DNA of 64,000 nt from Piscicola geometra (lineage: Eukaryota; Annelida; Clitellata; Hirudinida; Piscicolidae). Positions 44,501-64,000 of this stretch are shown here, piece by piece. Position numbers and translations under genes: made by a program. The number at the start of each line of letters is the position of its first letter. Position 1 is the stretch's first letter. The DNA lies in the NCBI GenBank assembly GCA_943735955.1, contig OX030955.1:6410269-6474268 (forward strand), read 5' to 3'. Under the pieces are notes generated by a model that worked only from the letters and a program-made list of their open reading frames with translations, was not told the origin of the DNA and made no database searches.

Positions 44501-45487
44501 ACGCACACACACATACGCATACACACATACGTACACATACACACTTCTCGTGTTGCTGAAGCAAGAAAGTCTTCTCCTCCTCGAACTTGTCCCTCAGGTA
44601 GTTCTTCTGCTCCTCGAACTGCATCTCGATCTGTCCTATGCGCTGGCGCTGGAAGTCTGCATCGTCGTGTGTTTTTTGGTTATCTCTTTGTCTAAGAAGA
44701 TTATAAAAAATATTTTATTTTATTTATTTACAAAACTTTGAAATGGTCAAACTTTCATACAACAATCGCCATTTGAGAGTTTTAAAAGAATTTATTCTGA
44801 CGGTAGATTGACTTAAAGAACTGGTGATGCACGTTGGAGACTCATAATGCATATGGAAGAATCTCAGTTAATCAAGAGACTGACTGATGAGACGATCGAC
44901 GTTGTGCATGTGGCTCCTCTTCGCCATCATGAACTGCTCTTCCGCCTCTTTCAGGTCCTTGCACACGCCTTCCAAACTACTCTCCTTCATGTCCATCATC
45001 CACTCAAACACCTGTGGAGTTTTTCGAACGTTAAAACACATTTTTTAATGTATTTACGCCCATGAAGAGATATTTATTATTCATTTCGTGAAAAAAGCAA
45101 TGAAACTAACTTGACTGAGTATTTTTATTTCTTTCTTCAACTCTACACTCTTTGACTTGCGCAAAATCTCTCTCCACTCCGCAGTCAGCTTGTCTTGGTT
45201 CAGTTTACTCATGTTTTCCTCCATCTCCAACTTCATCTGCGTTCACCAAATTTGTTGAAATAATTTTTAACAAGATTTTTAACATAAAAATCAAAACATT
45301 CTACAAACACACTACAAAATAAAATGTGATAAGCAAGAAATACCACCTTTAAAAACTGTGAGACTAGCTCTTGCTTGTTTCTCAAGGCTTCTTCTTCTGC
45401 CAGTTTTTGCTGCTCCAAGTAAATCAACTTCTGTTCTTCTGACATTTTAGCCAACTTTCCTGACTTCATTTTGGGAGTCTTTGCCAT
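41511..45487 (-). CDS. DRC2: Dynein regulatory complex subunit 2 (CCDC65)
   Basis: An axonemal coiled-coil protein of the nexin link that controls ciliary and flagellar beating. Minus-strand exons: 45347-45487, 45111-45236, 44885-45011, 44545-44656, 44221-44332, 43582-43700, 43253-43331, 42731-42808, 42497-42582, 42263-42317, 41911-42066, 41511-41744; 474 residues, near the usual length of about 480. Seen: MSEEQKLIYLEQQKLAEEEA, LTAEWREILRKSKSVELKK, LKEAEEQFMMAKRSHMHNVD, IKLQNIIYALEETIMEKE, and the C-terminal LENFWKRYNKVELEK, all matching the CCDC65 order. Coiled coil runs through most of the length. Introns carry TG/CA, (GAT)n and G-rich repeats; several acceptors sit directly in CA repeats (cacacacacag). 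The presence of this gene implies motile cilia or flagella. The gene is divergent from the MGRN1-like gene. Confidence 0.93.
42583..42730. repeat. (TG)n with TTTGC variants in DRC2 intron
   Basis: On the coding (minus) strand the 148-bp intron is almost entirely CA repeats that lead straight into the acceptor cacacacag. Confidence 0.9.
42925..43115 (-). mobile_element. tRNA-like SINE in DRC2 intron
   Basis: On the minus strand an A-box-like ggtttagatggtaaag (43094-43109) is followed about 30 bp later by a B-box-like cagttcaaatccc (43054-43066), the internal pol III promoter layout of tRNA-derived SINEs. About 90 bp of unrelated body follows, then gtgccttggcgca and an ATT-rich tail. No full tRNA cloverleaf is kept. 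Confidence 0.55.
43332..43581. repeat. (CAT/CAC)n filling a DRC2 intron
   Basis: About 245 bp of CATCATCACCAC triplets on the plus strand form essentially the whole intron between DRC2 exons 7 and 6 (ATG/GTG on the coding strand). Confidence 0.95.
43700..44115. repeat. G-rich GGTTGAAGTGGGGTGGGTG minisatellite
   Basis: About fifteen diverged units with GGGTGGGTGGGTGGG runs in a DRC2 intron. The plus strand could form G-quadruplexes; the DRC2 pre-mRNA would carry the C-rich strand. Confidence 0.9.
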
Positions 45488-45958
45488 TTTCTATAATGAT
45501 TATAAGATTATAAGATTATAGTATAATCTTATTTATCAGTTTTTATTTTAAGAATTTTTGGGGTAAAAAAATTTAAATAATAATTTTGTTTTAGTATTAA
45601 TAATAACTTTCCAATATTTCAGAATATATTCTTTAAAATAGCTAAAACTACTTTATAAAATGTTGACAACTATAAACAATTTATTACTCATGACAACGGA
45701 ATAATAAATTAATAAATTAATCTATAAGTTCAAAAAATTTATTTGAACAAAAAAAATTGTGAAAAGTTATTTTTATTATTTAAAATAAATTTAATATTCA
45801 AAAACATTGAGTCCAGGACTCCGCATCGTTTAATATTTTAATGCATAACTTTTGGTTAATTTAAAGGTCCAGTGTTTAATGATTACCTACTAGTTAATCA
45901 AAAGCAACTTACATTTTCAAACTTATAAGTATTTCAAAACCATTTTTCAGTTTCATAA
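45488..45958. promoter_or_regulatory. Shared upstream region of DRC2 and the MGRN1-like gene
   Basis: Only 471 bp separate the two divergent start codons, so both promoters and 5' UTRs must lie here unless upstream exons exist. It is AT-rich with no clear TATA box or GC island. Confidence 0.5.
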
Positions 45959-48900
45959 ATGGGACTAATTCACAGCCAACGGACGGCTAGGTTCCAAGAA
46001 ACAGAACTTGTGAGCAATGATATCTACAAGTACCCTCCTAAATCTGGTTAATACTTTTTAGTTATTAACAAAATATATAACATATTTTACACTTATCTCA
46101 TGAAAAATAAGAGTAAAATTATACTGACATTTCAATAAATTGCATATACCAAAACTCAGTAAGTAATTTGTTTTTAAAATTTATTGACTTGAGATACAAT
46201 TGAGAAATTTACAAATGTATGAAATTAAAATCCAATCTTAATACTCTGAAATATTAACCTTTATCAGGCCATTATTTTGGCAGCCATTTTTACATGGGTG
46301 GTGAACGTTTCGACACCATGCTACCTGATGCTTACTTGTTCGGAGAGAACGAAGATCTAAACTTTTTAGGCAACAAACCTGCTCCTGTGAGCTCTTAAAT
46401 TTATTTTCAGTTGTAAAAAATTCTATTAATTCTTTTTTTAAAGTCTATTCTCAGGTTGATATATTCATGCATCATCACCACCAACACCATTGTCACATCA
46501 GTTCAGCTTTTCATTGCCGCAACCGAATGAAGCTTGCAAGACACTCAAGAGCCTCATCAACATCCGCAAGGACTCCCTCAAGCTCGTGAAGATCGGGTAC
46601 GCCTTCCTGCCCCTTGCATGAGTTTTAATAACAAGTTACATTGGAGTTTAATGGAAAAAAAGTTTTAATTTTTGTAATATATAATTTTTAATTATAATTA
46701 ACTCGTAATGTTATTGAAATTTTAATTAACTTGTAATATTATATTCACATAATTTGCAAAAATAATTTATAATCTTTTTTAAACAGTGATATAGATGGTA
46801 CGCCACTCAATCAGTCTGTCCACTCCAACAACCCACCCGCCAACCAATCCCCATCACCAACTTCCACTTCTAAACTTGAAACTAAACCAACTAAAAGCAA
46901 GAACAACAACAATAACAACGTATCAAAGCGATTATCACCCACACACAACAATGACACAAGTATCAAGATTGACAGCAACAACACAAACAACAACACACTG
47001 CAACAAAACAAAGTCGCAGTGACTACTACTACTGTCATCATCAACAGCAACAACAATTCTGGCAGCAACAGCAACAACACTGTCAACAATAACGTTCAAA
47101 ACAACAACAACAACACCATCCAAAACAACAACCAGGCGTTCAACATAGAGTTCACTTTCGACACGGATGTCCGATGCGCTATCAGCATCTGCTACTTCGC
47201 CACTGAAGACTCCCTCGAGCACCATGCCACGTACGTCTGTGTGTGTTGTTGTTGTTGTCTGTTGCTATTGTGTTGCTGTTGTGTGTTGTTGTTGTCTGTT
47301 GCTATTGTGTGTTGTTGTTGTGTGTTGCTATTGTGTGTTGTTGTCGCGTGTTGTTGTGTGTTGTTATCGCGTGTTGTTGTGTATTGCTATTGTGTTGCGT
47401 GTGTTACTGTTGTCTATTGGTAGTAGAGGTTAATGGTAGTTGGTGGTTGTGAAGTTACTAACAGTTGCAGTATTAGTTGTAGTAGTAGTTCTGGTGGTGG
47501 TAGTAGTGATAGTAGTACCTTCTACAGGTATTTGCCAAAAGATCCTGGTATGAATTCTGAGACCTTTCACTACAAAAGAGGTATGAATCATACCGTATGA
47601 TCATCATCATTATTGTATAATAATCATCATCATCATTTTCGTCGTAGCCATTGCAATAAAAATAATAATAATAATAAAAAAATAAAAATAATAATAAAAA
47701 CAACACAGGATCGAATCAAGTGTTCAGTCAACCGAGTCACATCATTACTCCATCCCTCTATCCTGACTCTCAAGTGAGAGATGATGATGATAAGGAAGAT
47801 GATGATGATGATAATGATGATGATGATGATGATGATAATGATGATAATAAGGAAGATGATGATGATGATGATGATGATGATACTACAGTGGCAGTACGAC
47901 AGCAGCAAGAATGTTATTCCAATCGTCATTCAGTGTGTTGCTGAACAAGAAGGTGATGATGACGACGAAGACGATGATGATGATGATGGTTGTGATAATG
48001 CTAATGATGATGATGATTGTGATGAGAATGATGATGATGATTGTGATGAGAATGATGATGATGATGATGCTTGTGATGAGGATGATGATGATGCTAATGA
48101 TGATGATGATGCTTACAGGTCACCAGGCACACAGTCACTCCACCTTTGCAGTCATTGATCGACTCTCAGATGGTGGCTTCAGCATCAAGGTTGGTGTGGT
48201 GTATGGAGGAGGAGGAGGAGGAAGTGGGAGATGAAGGGAGGAGGTGGGGGAGGAGGAAGTGGAAGATGAAAGAAGGAGGGGGGGGGAAAGAGAGAAAGAG
48301 GAGAGGAGGAGAAGGAGGAGAAAAAGAAGGAGGGGAAGATGGTTCAATCAGATTGGATTATGAGGATTTTTATTCTTTTTCTTCTCACATTTTTCAATAT
48401 TATTTCATGAAGATGAGGATTATGATTGTACTTATTTTTGCAATGATTATCATTTGCATGATTAATATGCATGATAATTATACAGACATTGAAGCAGAAG
48501 CAGTGGATTGGGGGCGTGGCTTACCTCCTGCAAGAGATATACGGCATTGAAAACAAGAATGTGGAAGCCAATAAGGTGGGTGTGGTGGTGATGATGATGA
48601 TGATGGTGGTGGTAGTGGTGATGATGATAGTGGTGGTTGATGATGGTGATGATGGTGTGAGAGGAAGGGTGGAGATGCTGATGACGTCAATGTTGGAGGG
48701 AGTGGTTGTGATGATGATGGCGGTAGTGAAGAAAGAGATAACTAAGAAGATTACCTAAAATCCTATGTGCTCTCGGCACCGCCACCGTCATCATCATAAC
48801 CATTACCACCTCAATCATCATCACCACCTCCATCATCACCATCACCACCACCACCATCACCACCACCATCACCACCACCATAATCATCATCACCATCATC

Positions 48901-50556
48901 ACCACCGTCACCATCATCATCAGGACGACGACATGGAGGACACTGGTTCGGAGTGCGTAATCTGCATGAGTGAGACACGGGACACGATCATTCTGCCCTG
49001 CAGACACCTCTGTCTCTGCAATGGCTGCGCCGACAACCTGCGCTACCAGGTGGTGCTTTGTTCCTTTGGCAGGAAAGCTTTTTATTATTAGTATTGGTGT
49101 AATAATGATAATAATAATAATAATAATAATAATTTATTATTTTCATTATTTTTACTTTTATTTGTGTTTTAGTTAGTATTAAAATAATAATTTCAGCATT
49201 TTCCTTAATAACATCATTTAAAACAAGTTTTTCATTTTCAAAAACGCCTACCTTTGCAACTCCAACTTCAACCTCTCACAACCACCCTCTCACAACCACC
49301 CTCTCACAATGACCCTCTCTCAACCACTCTTTCTCACCCATTTATCTACCACCCACCGACCTCACTCTTACCTTTTTTCACCATTCCATCAACCCCCTTC
49401 CCCCCTCCAACCATCCGCTCACCACCCACTCTTCCACCCTAACCTCCCTCCCTCCCACTATCCGCTCACCTTCTCCCAATCACCCTCTCCCAACCACCCT
49501 CTCCCAACCACCCTCTCCCAACCACCCTCTCCCAACCACCCTCTCCCAATCACCTTCTCCCAACCACCCTCTCTCAACCACCCTCTCCCAACCACCCTCT
49601 CTCAACCACCCTCTCACAACCACCCTCTCTCAACCACCCTCTTACAACCACCCTCTCCCAACCACCCTCTCCCAACCACCCTCTCACAACCACCCTCTTC
49701 CAACCACCCTCTCCCAACCACCCTCTTCCAACCACCCTCTCACAACCACCCTCTTCCAACCACCCTCTCACAACCACCCTCTTCCAACCACCCTCTCCCA
49801 ACCACCCTCTCACAACCCACCAAAGGCGAACAACTGTCCGATATGCAGGGCGAAGTTCAGGGCGTTGCTGCAGATCAAGGCGATCCAGAAGAAGAGACCA
49901 CAACAACAACAACAACCACAACAACAACAACAACAGCCCTCCTCCACTGCTGCCAGGGTGCTTGCCGTCAGAACGCAGGTGGTAGTAGTAGTGGTTGTTG
50001 TTGGGAGGGAGGGGGTGTTTGTTGCGGTGTTTTTGTTGGGTTGTTGGTGTTGTTGTGTGGGTTGATGTTGTTGTGGTTTTAAAGTTATTATTATTTTTGC
50101 TGTGATACAACAACAACAACAACAGCAACAACAACAACTAAACCACCAACAACAATAGCAGCAGCAGGAGGACGGTGGGGGAGGGGACAGGTGGGTGAGT
50201 CAGGAGGGTGTGCCTGCAGGCTTCGAGGCCATCTCGTTGGTCGAGGCGCTCAACGGACCTACGCTGCCTCACCGCGCTAGGAAGGTGATGGCACTTAATG
50301 CCCTTGATTTGGTAGTGTGATTTAGTCCGTTTAGAACTTTATAGTATTTGATGCCCTTGATTGTGATTTGTAGTGCGCTAAAATCCGTTGTGATCTTAAT
50401 AGGGCGTGATTTGATTTGATGGTGTTTTATAAAGGCATGACCTAATTTTCATATCTAGGTCACCACTGACCTGCCTCTCGAGAGCAACAACCTCCTGCAA
50501 CAACAAAAGAACCTCTACGCCAACATCAACAACACAAACAACAACATCAACAACAC

Positions 50557-50590
<34 letters not shown>

Positions 50591-51721
50591 AATAATCATA
50601 ATAATAATGAAGGTTATAAAAAGAAGAATAGCAACAAAAGCAAGCTTCTAGTTGAAGGTGATACGTCTGTCTCCTCGAGTCTCGAGACGTCCAACAACAG
50701 TAATAACTCATTTTTGTTCATATTATTATTATTGTGGTTGTTGTTGTTGTTGTGGTTGTTATTAATATTTTATTACTACTTTTATAAGAATAGTTATAAG
50801 ATTAACTATAAAAATGGAATAAATGAAAAATATTAATATGTTTCAGGCAGCTCTGGGGATATGTGCTTTACAAAGACCAAGAAAAAAAGAATCCAAGCTG
50901 GGAGTTATGATGATGATGATGACGACGACTACGGTGCTGATGATGATGATTATAATAATAACTCGGATGCTGATGGCACTCTGCCAGCAAGTAAGAAATC
51001 CATCTGCAAAAAGGACATGAAAAATAAAAACAACAACAAAAACAACAACAAAGGCAACAACAACCAAGAGAACAACAACCCCGTTAAAAGCCATGGCGGT
51101 TGCCTTTCTTCCTTCACATCATCCTCCTCTTCAGCCCTTCCCCTCCAACAACAACAACAACAACAGCAACAGCAACAGAGCAGTGATGACGTAACCATGG
51201 GGACGACAACTTCACTACCCTCTGAGGAGGAGGAGGAAGAGGAGGAGTTTGAGGACTGCAGCAATGAGGCGGACGTGTTTGGGGTAGGTGGTTGTTTGTG
51301 TTGTTGATGTTGTTGTTGTTGTGTATGGTTGAGGTTGTTGTTGATGTTGTTGTGTGTGGTTGTTGTATTTACGGTTGATGATGTTGATGAGGATGATGAT
51401 GATGTGGAGCCTTAAATTATTTAGTAATGATGATGATGTTAATTTGTATCGTTGAAGGAATACTCGTCGGATGAACATTCCCCCATAAGAATAAAAATGC
51501 ATAATAATAATAATAATAACAATATTAATTATAATAATACAAATAATATAACCAAAAGTGAATTGAATGAAGAAAATGACGACAATGACGATGCTTCTTC
51601 TCCAAGTTCTAAAATCATTATCAACAACACAAGCGTCATACAGACTAATGATGATGATGATGATGATGATGATGATAATGATGATGAAAAGTTATTCCAA
51701 GTGTTCGTTAAGGGATTATGA
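45959..51721 (+). CDS. MGRN1: MGRN1/RNF157-type RING E3 ubiquitin ligase
   Basis: An E3 ligase of the mahogunin family. Exons: 45959-46046, 46268-46386, 46502-46596, 46787-47230, 47528-47580, 47709-47773, 47889-47952, 48119-48189, 48486-48575, 48924-49049, 49826-49978, 50159-50284, 50459-50699, 50847-51283, 51458-51721; 811 residues. Seen: an N-myristoylation-type start (MGLIHSQ); the domain associated with RING2 with YKYPPKSGHYFGSHFYMGGE and AYLFGENEDLNFLG; NIRKDSLKLV; FNIEFTFDTDVRCAISI; LKQKQ...YLLQEIYGIENKN; and a C3HC4 RING split over exons 10 and 11 (CVICMSETRDTIILPCRHLC, then ANNCPICRAKFRALLQI). Downstream is GVPAGFEAISLVEALNG, also found in MGRN1. Exon 4 carries an Asn-rich insertion, and poly-Gln, poly-Asn and poly-Asp tracts fill the C-terminal half, so it is longer than its vertebrate relatives. 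Confidence 0.93.
49258..49822. repeat. AACCACCCTCTCCC minisatellite
   Basis: About 35 copies of a 14-15 bp unit with C/T/A variants, from about 49258 up to four bases before the acceptor caaag of MGRN1 exon 11. Confidence 0.9.
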
Positions 51722-54207
51722 TAATGAGGATGGAGAGAAGGAGGAGGAGCAAGAAAAGATGATGACGACGATGATGTAATGGATGAAGCGGGGCTTGTAC
51801 TGATATTTGCAGCATTATTGACAATAATTTGTTGTATATAGCAATTCTATTATATATTATGAAATTATGCCATATATCATTTCTATGAGCATTATATAAA
51901 ACGATATAAATTAGATTGCTTAGTAGTTTATTGCTAATCTGTCTTCTTGTTTTAACTTTGCATAGTTTTTTTTATACTTGAAAGAGAGTTAATGGATTTT
52001 ATTAAAATTTCAAAAACTTACAAATATTTAAATTGAAGACGTGTGTTGAGTTGAGTGTGTTGTCTTTTTTGTGTGTGTGTGTTGTGTTTGTGGTTTGTGT
52101 GTGTTTTGTGTGTGCGTGTGTGTGTGCGTGTTTGAATGTGTATGTGTGTTTGTGTGTGTGTGTGTGTGTGACGAGTTGAGTGTGTTGCTTTGATCACATG
52201 ACACGAGGAGTACAAAAAATTCGAGCATCAAAAATGAAGAAGGAGAAAAGTTCAATGAAACGGTAGAGTAAAGGGGGGCATCGTTGAAGCAACGTTACCA
52301 GCGATTAGAGACTCACGAAAGGTTAACGAAGGGTTAAGGTGCCTTGGCGCACATTCCTAGGCTACGCTAAACGATTGGAAAGATTACTCGGCGACAGAAC
52401 AGCTGATATGAAACTATGAATACTAACAGGTAGAAATGACTCTTCTTGCGGTTAGTGTTGATGCGTTGAAGTGCTGGTTAGTAGAGTTTGTTGTTCTGTC
52501 TGAGTGAGGGAGGTGTTTGCACGGTGGAGAGTTGTTTGCTTAGTTGCAGGGTTGTTGGAGCAGTGTGGTGGTGAAGGAGTAGCAAGGTGTTTGAATGGTA
52601 GCGATGAAGGATTTGAAACCGCATGCCACCAGTTTGTAGTGTTTGTAGTGACATGTTGTTGTTGTTGGTGGTGGTGGTACAGTAGTGTTGGTGGTGGTGG
52701 TGTTATGGGGGTATTTTGTTGCTTCGATAAACACGAAATAGTAAAGTTTCTGATGACGAACGAATCTCAATTCATGCAAGCTTGCTCAACAATTCTAAAA
52801 TGTTTAACTTCAAATGGCCTATATTGTATGACAATTTTAAAACCAATTTAATAAAAAATTCATTCATTCAAAATTATTATTATCCAAATATTGAACTTTT
52901 TTTAAATCACTCCCAAAAGAATTTTTTAAATATTAAAAATCACTAATGAAAGTACTAAGGGGCAGACAATGGCAGCGTTGGAGATGGTAGACGCTTGCTT
53001 AATTGTACGAATACAAGAAAAACGCATAAAATCTCACGATCTCGTATTATTATCAATCACATCCAAGACCTCGTCGTGCTGAATCAATACAAATTATTGC
53101 TGGATTGGAGTCCGTTCAAGTAGGTAACAAAAGCGTGGTCCCTCCACTAGAGGAAACCAAATGGGAAACAAAGCGGGAATGGAGTGAATTACTTTGAGAG
53201 GTAAGAGCATTATCAAAGTATGAAAACGTCAGGTTCTTATTTTTAAAAACCCATTATTGTAATGAAGGATTTGGAGATAATTAAAAATGATTGGATCATA
53301 TAATATCATACTGTTGGAATGAAGATTCATGCTGCGTGAAAACCATTTCAAAATTGTTTTAGTACGATGGAATTGCATGCCTAATAAGCTCAGATTTGAA
53401 ATCTCGTCGATCGGAAAATTCCTAATTCAAAAAGCGATAGTCAGGTGTAGATTTAGTTCATGCCGTAGAGAGTACCTTGTGCAAACCATTAAGGTCTTTA
53501 AGCGTAGCAAAGAACATTCTGCTAGGCAGTCTTGGTGTTATAGAGTTTAAAAAAAATTCTTAGAGACTATTATGGTAATGATATTCTTTCATGGAAGCTT
53601 GATTTTTATGAAAAAAAATTGCGAGTTCTATTAATTCTTTTAACAGCAAATATACATTCTAAAAACTTAAACTTAATTTTACTATGTTTTTAGTCAATTA
53701 AAAAATCTTTTTTTTAATTTCAACTTTTTTCAAAATGCGTGCTTATGCGGACCGCTTGGTTAATCACGGGAAACAAAAGATTACTTTTAAAAATGATTAT
53801 GTTTCTTTATTCGTATTAATAAAATCAGAATATTCACATGCCAATATTTCCAAATTATTAAAGGTCGAATGTTTCAGACGCACGAATAGAAAGGGCTGTC
53901 GGAAGTTGTAATTTCATGCAAAAGGAATTGATCGAAGGAATGATTTGCAAGCATGGAAGTACCATGTTCTATCTTTGATCTCTTCACTAGCTCTTAATCA
54001 CTGGGCGAATATCCACTGATTTTTCGATTAATTGACGAGTTGCTCGTTTTCAAATGGTGTGAATCGACGCATACAGGACACGAGCCCACACAGTTTGGTC
54101 ACCGAGCAGCCCTTCAAATTCCCCACTATAAATAAATGAATCATTTTTGGCAAAAAGTTACTTTGCTAAATTAGGCGTGGAGTAGCGTTAAGTTCTAGAA
54201 ACAAATC
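51722..54207. other. Gene-free stretch after the MGRN1-like gene
   Basis: No supported exon. It holds a TG tract (52055-52170), G/T triplets (52650-52710) and, at 52342-52354, gtgccttggcgca as in the SINE at 42.9-43.1 kb, which may mark another SINE fragment. The rest is AT-rich unique DNA. Confidence 0.5.
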
Positions 54208-54954
54208 TCAAAAGAGGGAAGTGTGCAAATAAGCATGAAACTTCGAAGGCTGCGACAAAAGTTCACTGCTGGCTTCCAGGGGATGGAGATGACTTGGAGG
54301 CATCCAAGCATCCATGCAACACTCAAGAAAACGCTCCTTGAAACTGAGTCAAACGTGAAATGAAAAAACTAATTGCGAAAACCTGAGTCCAAAAGTTAGA
54401 GTTTTCACCCGTCTAGGAACGAAATATAAAATATTCATCTATTTGAGCTTTTAACCTAATGGCGATGTATTTGTGATAGTTAAAGCCTTTTTCAACAAAA
54501 ATGAATACTTACGCTGACTTCAACGTGTTCACCCACAAGAACATACTGCGTATGGTTGATGGTTCAGAAGAACCTTGGTTGCCTGAAAACATTTCTTCAT
54601 AACTTCATCTGCTTTTGAGCCTCGAACGAGTCTTTTGAAGGTTTTGATTATGAAACATGATTGATGATGTTTAGTTATTTATTCTGTTGTTTGAATTTTT
54701 TATGTTAGCGTTAAAAGTGTGTCACACGTTAACTTTTCATACTTTGTGTGGGCTTTCAACTTCCATTGCTTTTTATCTTTCATCTTTTTAGTATTTTTCA
54801 ACACATCTCCATAGACAACTGCCTATTTTTCACTACATCAGTTTTCTTCTTTTTCCGTTTTTCTTTTATTTTTCTTTCAATGATTTTGAATGGTCTTAAA
54901 CAAAACACCTGAAATACAAGGAGGTGAGAATGAAATGTAACAAATGCAACTTGG
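54208..54954 (-). CDS. Tentative C-terminal exons of the Slo1 channel
   Basis: Three minus-strand stretches with good splice ends and matching phases could continue the channel after 55370: 54909-54954 (SCICYISFSPPCIS), 54513-54582 (acceptor gttttcag, donor gtaagt; NQGSSEPSTIRSMFLWVN) and 54208-54292 (ELLSQPSKFHAYLHTSLF then TGA). The phases run 0, 1, 2 without a break, which is some support. Sequence similarity to known Slo1 C-termini, which usually continue with IFCLMQFD, is weak, so this is inference. Confidence 0.3.
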
Positions 54955-55369
54955 CTGCAAAGATGAATTAATTTACAACCTTAAACTCATTTTAAAATTT
55001 TCGTAATGGTTTGAAGACTTATTTATTTATCAAATATATTAAAGAGCGCTTTTGATTGATTAAAAATTTCTTTATAAATTCATTTGATTGATGGATGAAA
55101 CCATTTCTCTTTCATCGCACATCTTGTGTCATTCCCTTCTTTCTCTCACATCCTTCATGTCGACATTTGCATTTCTAATTCACTTCTGTCACCTTTATTT
55201 TCCAACTCACAGCGTTTCCATCTATTTCTAATTTATATTCTATCAACCATTCCCTATCTATCTTCAAAAGAACTCACTCTTATTCATTTTACCCATCTCC
55301 AACCATCCCCAATTCCCCATTTCACACGCCCTTAACAACCATTCCTTCTCCTTTCAAGCCCAAACTCAC

Positions 55370-63976
<8,607 letters not shown>

Positions 63977-64000
63977 CTGTGGAAGGAAACGAAGAAGAGT

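Noticed and set aside
49258..49822. CRISPR or tandem-repeat protein of His/Pro/Leu units
   Set aside because: Short adjacent minisatellite units inside an MGRN1 intron, no spacers and no coding support.
53329..53550. 73-codon open frame on the plus strand
   Set aside because: No splice signals, no recognisable motif, and AT-rich context; open by chance.

Overview
This is animal nuclear DNA. Every recognisable gene is split by short to medium spliceosomal introns, and there are two U2 snRNA genes, metazoan gene families (kinesin light chain, Polycomb chromobox, MMP, BK channel) and retroposon and piggyBac remnants. The ciliary gene DRC2/CCDC65 and the AT-rich, extremely microsatellite-rich intergenic DNA suggest an invertebrate with motile cilia or flagella, perhaps a lophotrochozoan. 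The species cannot be fixed from the sequence. I joined exons by hand, requiring splice signals, continuous phase and family similarity; total coding lengths are whole codons in every multi-exon model.

Layout from left to right. 0-5.9 kb: simple repeats, an unrecognised minus-strand exon, and LINE 3' ends, one carrying a (GATT)n tail of about 420 bp. 5.97-15.37 kb (+): kinesin light chain, with a duplicated 90-bp TPR exon that looks mutually exclusive. 18.06-21.70 kb (+): a four-TM protein of the CACNG/TARP-claudin group. 22.5-24.6 kb (-): an unrecognised secreted-type single-pass membrane protein. 25.8-27.2 kb (+): a Polycomb CBX protein with chromodomain, AT-hook and Pc box. 27.9-28.9 kb (-): two tandem U2 snRNA genes with matching upstream elements. 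29.3-30.9 kb: an internally deleted piggyBac with TTAA sites. 31.6-36.1 kb (-): a LIV-1 type ZIP zinc transporter. 38.2-41.1 kb (-): a matrix metalloproteinase with hemopexin domain and a GPI-like tail. 41.5-45.5 kb (-): DRC2/CCDC65. 45.96-51.72 kb (+): a MGRN1/RNF157-type RING E3 ligase, divergent from DRC2. 54.2-64.0 kb (-): the C-terminal half of a Slo1 BK channel, cut by the right edge of the window.

The genes do not form one pathway. They are an ordinary stretch of animal genes. What is unusual is the splicing architecture. Several introns are built almost wholly from microsatellites. In some, a (GTG/ATG)n block follows the donor and a complementary (CAT/CAC)n block replaces the pyrimidine tract before the acceptor, so the intron could fold into a hairpin that brings its ends together. 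At least three introns appear to use GC-AG ends. Retroposon 3' ends, tRNA-like SINEs and the piggyBac remnant fill introns and gene gaps.
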